This document shows positions 1 to 7,555 of a DNA stretch of 64,000 nucleotides, one piece after another. The stretch is from the NCBI GenBank assembly GCA_019347575.1, contig JAHWKY010000021.1:1-64000 (forward strand), given 5' to 3'. This DNA comes from Actinomycetota bacterium. Its GTDB lineage: Bacteria; Actinomycetota; Nitriliruptoria; Nitriliruptorales; Nitriliruptoraceae. A program made the position numbers and the translations under genes. The notes below the pieces were generated by a model, which did not search any database, was not told the DNA's origin, and saw only the letters and a program-made list of their open reading frames with translations. Each line of letters starts with the position of its first letter. Positions within the stretch are counted from its first letter, which is position 1.

Positions 1-268
1 CAGGCTCGACGTCGCCGGTCGCCTCCGCCACGACGTCGACCATCCCCTCGATGAACCGCTCCTTGAGGGTCCCGAGCAGCTGCTCCTTGGAGTCGAAGTA
101 GAGGTAGAACGTGCCCTTGGCGACGCCCGCCGCCCCGGTGATGTCCGAGACGGTCGTCGCGGCCACCCCCTGCCTGGTGAAGAGCCGTTCGGCCGCGTAA
201 AGGAGCTGCGCGCCGCGGTGCCGTGACCGGTCCGCGCCCGTTCCCGAGGTTGAGGTTCGTGTCTTCAT
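1..268 (-). CDS. TetR/AcrR-family transcriptional regulator, N-terminal part (cut by window edge)
   Basis: Reading the minus strand from the ATG at 268 gives 89 codons that run off the window at base 1. Residues about 20-65 form a TetR DNA-binding helix-turn-helix: an AAERLFTRQGVAATTVSDI segment followed by GVAKGTFYLYFDSKEQLL, the family signature. The ligand-binding domain lies outside the window. The start overlaps a small inverted repeat, TGACC-GCC-GGTCA at 268-280, which could be an autoregulatory operator. It is divergent from the DoxX remnant. It is a candidate, not proven, reader of the TAACCAT-type sites found further along. Confidence 0.9.
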   Translation of the reverse strand, partial: MKTRTSTSGTGADRSRHRGAQLLYAAERLFTRQGVAATTVSDITGAAGVAKGTFYLYFDSKEQLLGTLKERFIEGMVDVVAEATGDVEP

Positions 269-432
269 GACCGCCGGTCACCGTACCGGAGGGCCCACCC
301 GCCTCGGCTGTTCGGACCGGGGCGGAGCCCGAAGCATGTCCCGATGGACGGGCGTGAGGGGTTGGCAGGCGCCGACCCGCCGACCAGTGTGCCCACGGAC
401 CGTGATACACGGATGACACGAGGGGAACGACG

Positions 433-660
433 ATGGAACTGGGTCTGCTGCTCCTGCGCGCCGTTGTCGGTGGGCTGTTCATCGTCCGCGGAACCCAACG
501 TCGCTACGGCAGCTTCGACGGCATGGGTCGTGAACGCACCGTCGGCCACTTCCAGGCGCTCGGCTACCGGGATGCCGGCGTCGTCGCGACCATCGTGACG
601 ATGACCGAGCTCGTCTCCGGTTCGCTGCTGGTCCTGGGACTGCTCGTCCCCGTCGCCGCC
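433..660 (+). pseudogene. DoxX-family membrane protein remnant (C-terminus lost)
   Basis: An ATG at 433, preceded by AGGGGA, opens a frame whose first 76 residues match the DoxX family: MELGLLLLRAVVGGLFIVRG, then a GYRDAG turn and a second hydrophobic helix TELVSGSLLVLGLLVPVAA. DoxX proteins normally have about four membrane helices and 130-150 residues. Here recognisable sequence stops near 660, and the frame then reads non-DoxX sequence to a stop at 729. That tail is the antisense of the MFS remnant from the other strand. I read this as a deletion that removed the 3' halves of two convergent genes. The DoxX identity is family recognition; loss of function is inferred. Confidence 0.7.
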
Positions 661-662
661 AC

Positions 663-1580
663 AGCCGGCGGCGATGACGAGCGTGGCGAGCGCGGCCGCC
701 AGCGCTCGCGGTCCGGCCATCGAAGCTAGCCGCCGGCGCCGGCGGCGAGCAACCCGGCCACGGGCAGGAACCCTCCGCTGGACCGGCGGTCGGCCCACCA
801 CCCTGCGATGATCCGGACCGAGAGACCCACCACGCTCGCCAGCGCGACGAGTAGCCCCGCCGTGGCCTCCTCGAGACCCGCATCGACGGTCGCCACGACG
901 ACGAACGCGTTCAGCGCCCCGACGCCCGCCATGGCGAGCCCGCCTCCCACCGCCAGCGTGACGAGCGACGGTGTCGCGATCGAGGACATCGACGCCGTGT
1001 CAGCGCGCTGACGCTTAGGCTCGGGCCCGCCGAGGGCTCGGCGCGGGACCGCCAGCGCTGCGGCCAGGGGAACCACCAGGCCAGCGACGAAGGCCCAGCG
1101 CCAGCCGATGGTCAGCGCGACCACGGGCAGCGACAGGCCCGCGAGCAAGCCGGCGAACGGGATGGATGCCTGCTTCACACCGAACAGCAGCCCCTGTCGC
1201 CCCGCGGGCATCTCACGCGAGAGGACCAGGTTCGAGGTCGGGATGGCGAGCGAGATCGACACCCCGCCGAGGATCAGGAAAGGCACCAGCGACGCGAACG
1301 AGTGGGCCAGCGTCGCGATGCCGAGTAGCACGGACGCGCTGATACCGGCTGCGACATCCAGCGAGCGTCGCCAACCGAACTGCTCGGCCAGGCGACCACC
1401 GAACGGGCCGCAGACCGCGGCCACCGCGAAGTACAGCCCGAGTGCCGCGCCGAGCGCCGTGTCCCCGAAGCCCAGGTCACGTCGCAGCTGGAGAGCGAGC
1501 GCGCCGACGAGGAGCGCCGGCAGCGCCGCCGCGGCGTTGATGACGAGGGCGGCGCCGAACGTGCGGAGCCGAGCGCTCAC
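663..1580 (-). pseudogene. Major facilitator superfamily transporter, frameshifted and truncated
   Basis: A GTG at 1580 overlaps the hyuB stop (GTGA), so translation is coupled. The product shows about eight membrane helices typical of MFS: RLAEQFGWRRSLDVAAG after helix 2, and IIAGWWADRRSSGG between helices 8 and 9. The open frame stops at TAG 726-728 after 284 codons, against about 400 for the family. In the next frame the protein continues plausibly as LASMAGPRALAAALATLVIAAG, i.e. helices 9-10. A single missing base near 728 would restore this. Homology then ends near 663 where the antisense of the DoxX remnant starts. It would be the exporter or importer of the amidohydrolase/HyuAB operon, probably no longer working. 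An assembly error is the alternative. Confidence 0.72.
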
Positions 1581-3415
1581 CCGCCGTCCGCCGGTGGCCA
1601 GGAGATGTCCTCGTACGACCAGGTACCGCGGTCCACGGTGCCGCCCCGAGCGGCCGCGCCATCTGCCATCTGCGCGCGGAGTTCCGCTGTCGCGGCTTCA
1701 TCGACCGCACCGTCCGCACCGATGACGACGCCGTAGCCTGCGCGCGCCCCGTCCCGAGTCACGTACCCGTCGAGGTAATCGTCGACGACCTCGTCGATGG
1801 GTCGCTCCCACGCTGGTCCGTAGCCTCCGCCACCGGCGGACTGGAGGACGAAGCGGTCACCGCGGGCGAGCGGCTGTGGGGGCGTCTTCGAGGGCAGCCG
1901 CTGCTCCTCGGGCGATCCCACGTTGATCGCGTACACACCGCACGCACCGGCGCTCCCACCGAACAGGCCGAACGCGGGGATGTGAGCTCGCTCGGTGAGC
2001 AACGTCAGGTTCACGTCGTCGACCACCTGCCACTCACGCGCGACCGACGTGCCGCCCCGTTGCCTCCCCGCCCCACCGGTGTCAGGAACCCGCTCCCAGC
2101 GGACGTAGCGCACCGGTGCGTTGAACTCGACCATCTCCACGGGTTGGACGCGAGCGTTGCCGGTGTGGACCTTGATCCCCGAGACGCCGTCACGGGTCGC
2201 TCGTGCGCCCATCCCGCCCGGCGAGTTGTCCATCAGGATCATGCGGTCGCGCCGGAGTGCCTCACGTCGCCATGCGAGCGGGTCGCGGCCCTCGATCATC
2301 ATGACGGTCGCCGACGCGAACGTCCCCGCGATGACGTCGTCGGGCACGGCCTCGGCGAGGCACAGCATGAGGAGGTCGGCCATGCGCTGGATCGTCTCGG
2401 CCACGCCTGCCTGGTTGGGGGCGGGTGGCGAGGGGTTGACGACGGTTGCCTCGGGCGCCGTGACCGTCACCGGTGCCCACATACCGGCGTTCGGCGGGAT
2501 GTCGGGGTCGAGGGCAGCCTTGAGGGCGTAGACGCTGACCCCGGCGGTCGACGGGAACCCCAGGTTGAGACCACCACGGACCTGGGGGGCGCTCCCTGAC
2601 CAGTCGAACTCGACGTCGCTGCCCCGCACGCGCATCGTGACCTCGATGCGGACGGGACGATCCTCCCACCCGTCGCCCTCGAGCCAGTCGAAGGCGTTGT
2701 ACTCGCCGTCGGGGACCTCCTCGATGCGAGCCCGCATGCGACGCTCGGTGTACTCGATCGCGCGGTCGCTCACCTCGAGCACGGTCCCGCTGCCGTAGCG
2801 TCGCGCGAGGCGCTGCAGACCCCGCTCGCCGGCTACGCACCCTGCGTAGCCGGCACGAAGATCCCACTCGCGCTCGGTCCGACCCCGGACGTTGGAGAAG
2901 ATCAGCTCCCAGATGTCCGCTACCGGCTCGTACCCGCGGTACGCCAGCAGCGTGGGGATCCGCAGGCCCTCCGCGTACATGTCGGCGACACGGACGTTGA
3001 ACGAGCCTGGAGCCGACCCGCCGATGTCCATCCAGTGCGTACGGGTGCAGACGTAGCCGAGCAGGGTCTCGTCGTCCGTGAACGCCGGCATGATCAGGCA
3101 CACGTCGTTGATGTGGTTCGAGCCGCTGACGTAGGGATCGTTGCCGATGAGCACGTCACCCGGCCCGAGCGTCCCGGCCCGGTCGCGCAGCATGGCCTCG
3201 AACGAGAACGGCAGCGCCCCGAGCTGGGCGGGGATGTCGCGCCCCTGCGCGACGACGCGCCCGTCGGGGCCGCCGATCCCGACGGACATGTCTCCACCCG
3301 TGGACACGATGGGGCTGTACGCGGTCCGCTGCACCGCGGTCTTCATCTCCTGCGCCACGGCCCGCAGACCCGCGTGCACGACCTCGAACGTGACCGCATC
3401 GACTGGCTCTGTCAC
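1577..3415 (-). CDS. hyuB: Hydantoinase B/oxoprolinase-family subunit
   Basis: 612 residues, the usual HyuB length. The start GTG at 3415 lies one base from the hyuA stop. Family features are present: an N-terminal VTFEVVHAGLRAVAQEM helix, IVSTGGDMSVGI, GDVLIGNDPYVSGSNHINDV near residue 90, THWMDIGGSAPGS, and a C-terminal glycine-rich LQSAGGGGYGPAWERP. HyuA/HyuB pairs carry out ATP-dependent hydrolysis or carboxylation (5-oxoprolinase, N-methylhydantoinase, acetone and acetophenone carboxylases). The partner HyuA is immediately upstream and the pair follows an amidohydrolase. The substrate cannot be read from sequence. No acetone-carboxylase gamma-type subunit is adjacent, which mildly favours a hydantoinase or lactamase type over acetone carboxylase. 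Confidence 0.9.
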   Translation of the reverse strand: MTEPVDAVTFEVVHAGLRAVAQEMKTAVQRTAYSPIVSTGGDMSVGIGGPDGRVVAQGRDIPAQLGALPFSFEAMLRDRAGTLGPGDVLIGNDPYVSGSNHINDVCLIMPAFTDDETLLGYVCTRTHWMDIGGSAPGSFNVRVADMYAEGLRIPTLLAYRGYEPVADIWELIFSNVRGRTEREWDLRAGYAGCVAGERGLQRLARRYGSGTVLEVSDRAIEYTERRMRARIEEVPDGEYNAFDWLEGDGWEDRPVRIEVTMRVRGSDVEFDWSGSAPQVRGGLNLGFPSTAGVSVYALKAALDPDIPPNAGMWAPVTVTAPEATVVNPSPPAPNQAGVAETIQRMADLLMLCLAEAVPDDVIAGTFASATVMMIEGRDPLAWRREALRRDRMILMDNSPGGMGARATRDGVSGIKVHTGNARVQPVEMVEFNAPVRYVRWERVPDTGGAGRQRGGTSVAREWQVVDDVNLTLLTERAHIPAFGLFGGSAGACGVYAINVGSPEEQRLPSKTPPQPLARGDRFVLQSAGGGGYGPAWERPIDEVVDDYLDGYVTRDGARAGYGVVIGADGAVDEAATAELRAQMADGAAARGGTVDRGTWSYEDISWPPADGG

Positions 3416-3416
3416 C

Positions 3417-5456
3417 TCAACCCTCCTCGATCACGATCGACCCGAGCTCGTCGACGGACCAGTGCTGTCCCGGCAGCACGAGGGTCGTGGAGTCGTACTC
3501 CTGGATGACCGCGGGACCAGCCAGCCGCTGACCCACCTTCCAGGGCTGACGCTGGAAGAACGGGCAGTCGACGTAGCCGCCGTCCTCGAACCACGCCTCC
3601 CCGCGGAACGCCGGTTCCGGTTCGAGGTCGCTGCTCTCGACGCCGAAGTCGGGCTTCTTGATCGCCCCGACGGCACGCAACCTGGCACCGACGACGAAGA
3701 TGGGCTCGTCCTCGACCGCGAAGCCGTAGACCCCGCGGTGAAGTGCGTGGAAGCGCCGCGCCATCTCCTCGAGGTCCACGTCTGCGATCTCGCCTGCGAG
3801 TGGCACTTCGAGGTCGTGCATCTGGCCGATGTAACGCGCGGCGAAGTAGGGCTGGAGGCTGATCTGCTCCTCCGTCGCACCTTCGTCGTTCAGGATCGTG
3901 CGCGCCCGATCGCCGAGGGTCCGGAACAGGCCGGCGAGATCCTCCTGGGTCAGGACGTGGAGCGGACGTAGGACCGACTCACGGAGATCGTGGATGAGGT
4001 CGCCCGTCCCCACGCCCATCGCGGACAACGTCCCCGGGTGCGGCGGGATGATGGTGCGGGCGATCTCGAGCTCACGCGCCAGAGCCGAGGCGTGCATCGG
4101 CCCGGCTCCGCCGTACGCGAACAGGGCCAGGTCACCGGGGTTCATCGCCCGCTCGCTCGCGATGATGCGCATCGCGTCCGCCATGTGAGCGTTCACGAGC
4201 CGGTAGACGCCGCTGGCTGCGCCTACGACCTCGAGGTCGAGCAGCTTGCCTACGTGGGTCAGTAGCGCCTCCTCTGCGGCCGGAGCCTCGACGCTGAGGT
4301 CGCCACCCGCGAGGTCACGCAGGTAGCCGAGGACGACGTTCGCATCGCTGACGGTCGGGAGGGTGCCGCCGCGCCCGTAGCACGCCGGTCCCGGATCCGC
4401 ACCAGCGCTCTGGGGACCGACGCGTAGCGCCCCGCCGTCGTCGACCCAGGCGATGGAACCACCGCCGGCACCGATGCTGCGGATGTCCAGCATCGGGACG
4501 CGCACGGCGTAGCCGTCGACCTCGGTCTCGATGTTGAGCTGTGGGCGACCGCCCACGACGAGTGCGACGTCGAAGCTGGTGCCACCCATGTCCACGGCGA
4601 GGAGGTCCTCGATGCCCATCCGCCCCGCGAGGTAGCTGCATGCGGCGACGCCCGCTGCGGGTCCCGACTCGAGCAGCGCGACAGGTTGTCGCGTCGCCTC
4701 ATGGATCGAGGCGAGCCCACCGTTGGACTGCATGATCCGCGGTGCCGGGAGCTCACGCCGCTGCGTCTCGGCCTCGAAGCGACGCATGTAGCGGTCGATG
4801 AGCGGGCCGAGGTAAGCGTTCACGACGGTCGTGCTGGAACGCTCGTACTCCATGATCGAGGGGTCGATCTCGTGGGAGCAGCTCACGTAGACATCGGGTA
4901 GGGCCTCATGCAAGGCGTCCCGCAACCGGATCTCGTGGGCCGGGTTCTCGAACGACCAGAGCAGGCAGACCGCGACGGCCTCGATCTCGGCGTCGCGGAG
5001 GAGGCCGATCACCCGCTCGACCTCGACGTCGTCGAGTTCCTCGATGATCTCGCCGCCGCGGCCGATGCGCTCGGCGACGCCGATGCGGTACCTGCCTGGC
5101 ACCAGCGGGGCGGGGAAGTCGAACTGAAGCTCGTAGGGGTCGAGGATCCCGCTGCGATCCATGCGCCGGAACTCGAGCACGTCCCGGAAGCCCGCGGTGG
5201 CGAGCAAGGCGGTGCGCGCGCCGCTCTTCGTCAGGAACGCGTTCGTACCTGCGGTGGTCCCGTGCCCCAGGAAGGTGACCTCGGGGTCGCCCTCATCGGC
5301 GAGCAGCCGCGAGAGCCCGTCGATCACGGCGACGCTGGGGTCACTCGGAGTGGACGGGACCTTCAGGACCGCCCAGCGGTCACCGTCCTCCCCGATCCCC
5401 ACGACGTCGGTGAAGGTCCCACCGACGTCGATACCCACGCGCAGTCGACCCACCAT
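3417..5456 (-). CDS. hyuA: Hydantoinase A/oxoprolinase-family ATP-binding subunit
   Basis: 679 residues. I place the start at the ATG at 5456 because AGGTGG sits at the right distance and the protein then opens MVGRLRVGIDVGGTFTDVVG, the first phosphate loop of the ASKHA fold. The ATG at 5462 is nearly inside the Shine-Dalgarno. Other marks are FLGHGTTAGTNAFLTKSGA, LESGPAAGVAAC, LAVDMGGTSFDVALV and IGAGGGSIAWVDDGGALRVGPQSAGADPGPACYG, all typical of HyuA. It phosphorylates or activates the substrate for HyuB. The frame remains open upstream to 6095, but that part is antisense to the amidohydrolase and is not coding. Confidence 0.92.
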   Translation of the reverse strand: MVGRLRVGIDVGGTFTDVVGIGEDGDRWAVLKVPSTPSDPSVAVIDGLSRLLADEGDPEVTFLGHGTTAGTNAFLTKSGARTALLATAGFRDVLEFRRMDRSGILDPYELQFDFPAPLVPGRYRIGVAERIGRGGEIIEELDDVEVERVIGLLRDAEIEAVAVCLLWSFENPAHEIRLRDALHEALPDVYVSCSHEIDPSIMEYERSSTTVVNAYLGPLIDRYMRRFEAETQRRELPAPRIMQSNGGLASIHEATRQPVALLESGPAAGVAACSYLAGRMGIEDLLAVDMGGTSFDVALVVGGRPQLNIETEVDGYAVRVPMLDIRSIGAGGGSIAWVDDGGALRVGPQSAGADPGPACYGRGGTLPTVSDANVVLGYLRDLAGGDLSVEAPAAEEALLTHVGKLLDLEVVGAASGVYRLVNAHMADAMRIIASERAMNPGDLALFAYGGAGPMHASALARELEIARTIIPPHPGTLSAMGVGTGDLIHDLRESVLRPLHVLTQEDLAGLFRTLGDRARTILNDEGATEEQISLQPYFAARYIGQMHDLEVPLAGEIADVDLEEMARRFHALHRGVYGFAVEDEPIFVVGARLRAVGAIKKPDFGVESSDLEPEPAFRGEAWFEDGGYVDCPFFQRQPWKVGQRLAGPAVIQEYDSTTLVLPGQHWSVDELGSIVIEEG

Positions 5457-5494
5457 CGACATCCACCTGTCGTCGGCCCCTCGTGAGGGGTCGG

Positions 5495-6679
5495 TCACTG
5501 CAGCCCGAGCAGCTGCAGCGCGTTGCCGCGGACGATCTTCTCCGTGGTCACGGGATCGAGGTGCTCCGTCTGCTTCTTCGCGACCTCGAGCGAGTCCGGC
5601 CAGTTCGAGTCTGAGTGGGGGTAGTCGGTCTCGAAGATGACGTTGTCCGCACCGATGGCGTCGAGGTTGTCGAGCCCGAACGCGTCGCTGAAGAACGTGC
5701 ACCAGATGTGGTCGGGGAAGTAGGTGCTGGGAGGCTCGGGGATCTTGCCGCGCACCTCGTTCCAGCCGCGGTTGTGCTCCCACACCTCGTCGGCGCGCTG
5801 CAGGAAGTAGGGGATCCAGCCGATCTGGCACTCCGCGAGACCCAGCTTGATGTTCGGGAACTGGATGAACAACCCCGAGAAGAGCCAATCGACCATGCAC
5901 ATCGCGGAGTTGACCGCCGGCAGCGAGTTCTGGACCGCGTTCGGGGCGTCCGAGGACGTGACGGGCAACTGCGAGCTGGACCCGATGTGGACCATGATCG
6001 CCGTCTCGGTCTCCTCGCAGGCGGCGAAGAACGGGTCCCAGTGGTCGCCGTGGATGGACGGCAGGCCGAGCTTGGCCGGCATCTCGGAGAAGCACATCGC
6101 GTGCATCCCCTTCTCCGCCATGCGGTGCACCTCAGCGGCCGCAAGGTCCGCGTCCCACAGCGGGATGATCCCCAGCGGGATGAGGCGACCGTCGGAGCCT
6201 GCGCACCACTCCTCGACGATGAAGTCGTTGTAGGCCTCGACGCACAGGCGCGCAAGCTCCCTGTCCTGGCCCTGCAGGAAGCGCTGGCCACAGAAGCGGA
6301 TGAAGAGGTTCGGGAAGCACAGGGACCGGTCGATGCCGGCCACATCCATGTCCTCGAGCCGTGCCTTGGGCTGGTAGCAGCCGGGGCGCATCTCGTCGAA
6401 GGTCATGACGTCCATCGTGACGTCGTCGAGCGAGTAGCCGACCGCCGCGCCGGGGATCGTGGCTGGCACGCGCACGTCCTCGTAGTACCACACGTCGGCC
6501 CACCGACCCTCGTCCGTCTGCTCGTAGTGGAAATCGCCCTCGCGGAGCGCGACCTCCCCCTTCTCGCGCACGACCCGCGGCGCCACGTCCTGGTACTTCG
6601 CGGGCAGCCGGCTGGTCCACAGATCCGCGGGCTCGACGACGTGATCATCGGCCGAGACGATGAGCGGGAAGTCTCCCAT
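5495..6679 (-). CDS. Amidohydrolase family 2 (TIM-barrel metal-dependent hydrolase)
   Basis: 394 residues from ATG 6679. The N-terminal LIVSADDHVVEPADLW strand resembles amidohydrolase-2 proteins, with D-D-H in place of the usual D-x-H metal pair. MVHIGSSSQLP mid-protein and VIFETDYPHSDSNWP near residue 355 supply the later barrel ligands, including the C-terminal catalytic Asp. Proteins of this group act as decarboxylases or C-C/C-N hydrolases. It heads the operon with HyuA, HyuB and MFS, behind a TTGACG-N17-TATCTA promoter. The substrate is unknown; a ring-opening or decarboxylation step before or after HyuAB is a reasonable guess. Confidence 0.85.
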   Translation of the reverse strand: MGDFPLIVSADDHVVEPADLWTSRLPAKYQDVAPRVVREKGEVALREGDFHYEQTDEGRWADVWYYEDVRVPATIPGAAVGYSLDDVTMDVMTFDEMRPGCYQPKARLEDMDVAGIDRSLCFPNLFIRFCGQRFLQGQDRELARLCVEAYNDFIVEEWCAGSDGRLIPLGIIPLWDADLAAAEVHRMAEKGMHAMCFSEMPAKLGLPSIHGDHWDPFFAACEETETAIMVHIGSSSQLPVTSSDAPNAVQNSLPAVNSAMCMVDWLFSGLFIQFPNIKLGLAECQIGWIPYFLQRADEVWEHNRGWNEVRGKIPEPPSTYFPDHIWCTFFSDAFGLDNLDAIGADNVIFETDYPHSDSNWPDSLEVAKKQTEHLDPVTTEKIVRGNALQLLGLQ

Positions 6680-6715
6680 GCTGACCCCTGTCCGTAGCTC
6701 TACGAATGATTATCA

Positions 6716-6744
6716 TAGATACACGCTCGTTGCTTCGGCGTCAA
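6716..6744 (-). promoter_or_regulatory. Promoter of the amidohydrolase-hyuAB operon
   Basis: On the minus strand TTGACG (6739-6744) is followed after 17 bases by TATCTA (6716-6721). Just downstream, CTATGATAATCATTCGTAG (6699-6717) contains the inverted repeat ATGAT-T-ATCAT. It also resembles the complement of the TAACCATTAGCATAG operator at 16462. The -35 box shares the wider TTGACGCC context seen at 14107, 16439 and 38696. Confidence 0.55.
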
Positions 6745-6786
6745 CCCTCGCGCCTCAGGAGCGTCGAATCGAACCGGAGGTGCAGC

Positions 6787-7533
6787 ATGGTCACCCAGCC
6801 GCGAGCCGCACGTCCGTGGGTCGTGACCGGAGCCGCGTCGGGCATGGGCCACGAGCTGGCACGAACCCTGACCGCGGAGGGCGTCCGGGTGCACGCGTGG
6901 GACCGGGACCCGGTCCCGGCCGCGGCTGGTGGCGGCGTCGCGGTCGACCTCGCCGATCCAGAGCAGATCGTGGCCGCCGCCGCACGCGTCGAAGGGCCGC
7001 TGGCCTGCCTCGCCCACTGCGCCGGCGTGCTCCTGCCGACCTCCATCGACGATCACACCGCCGCCACGCACCTGCGCACGAGCCTCGAGGTCCACTGCAC
7101 CTCGCTGCTGCTCGCGACCCAGGCCCTGCGCGATCGGCTGCGCAACGGCGGCAGCATCGTTGCGGTGACCTCGGTCGCCACCACGGTCGGGTACCGGGGC
7201 TCACTCGCCTACGGGCCATCGAGGGCGGCTCTGGCACGCCTCGTACAGCAGCTAGCGGTGGATCTCGCCCCCGATGGCATCCGAGTGAACGCCGTCTCCC
7301 CAGGGGCGGTGCGTACACCCATGACCGCCCACCTCTGGAGCGACGCCGAGGCCGACGCTCGACGCCAGCACAGCGTGCCCATCCCCCGACGCGCCGATCC
7401 CGGCGAGGTCACCACGGTCATCCGCTTCCTCGCCTCCAACGCGGCGAGCTACATCACCGGCACCGAGGTCCGCGTCGACGGCGGCTTCGTCGCCGCCCTG
7501 TCGCGCCCCGGCGGTCACACCGTCACCTCCTGA
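6787..7533 (+). CDS. SDR-family oxidoreductase with Lys-to-Arg change in the active site
   Basis: 248 residues from ATG 6787, chosen because GGAGG ends six bases before it; an upstream in-frame ATG at 6706 lacks a ribosome site. The Rossmann motif is TGAASGMG near residue 13. The catalytic serine is in AVTSVA. The tyrosine motif reads YGPSRAAL where the classical form is YxxxK, so lysine is replaced by arginine. The C-terminal SNAASYITGTEVRVDGG is typical of 3-oxoacyl reductase-like SDRs. It is divergent from the amidohydrolase operon and convergent with the first UGSC gene. The Arg may keep some activity or mark a different function; the substrate is unknown. Confidence 0.85.
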   Translation: MVTQPRAARPWVVTGAASGMGHELARTLTAEGVRVHAWDRDPVPAAAGGGVAVDLADPEQIVAAAARVEGPLACLAHCAGVLLPTSIDDHTAATHLRTSLEVHCTSLLLATQALRDRLRNGGSIVAVTSVATTVGYRGSLAYGPSRAALARLVQQLAVDLAPDGIRVNAVSPGAVRTPMTAHLWSDAEADARRQHSVPIPRRADPGEVTTVIRFLASNAASYITGTEVRVDGGFVAALSRPGGHTVTS

Positions 7534-7552
7534 CGACGACGGCACGTCGTCG
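7534..7552. terminator. Hairpin between convergent genes
   Basis: CGACGAC-GGCAC-GTCGTCG forms a perfect 7-bp stem with a 5-base loop directly after the SDR stop and just before the stop of the convergent UGSC gene. No T-run is present. It probably acts as a bidirectional terminator or mRNA end. Confidence 0.5.
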
Positions 7553-7555
7553 CGC

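Noticed and set aside
265-801. Minus-strand open frame of 178 codons
   Set aside because: It is a mosaic of the MFS remnant tail and the antisense of the DoxX remnant; not a gene in its own right.
5457-6095. N-terminal extension of HyuA
   Set aside because: The added residues are antisense to the amidohydrolase and no ribosome site precedes them; the ASKHA motif starts right after the 5456 start.
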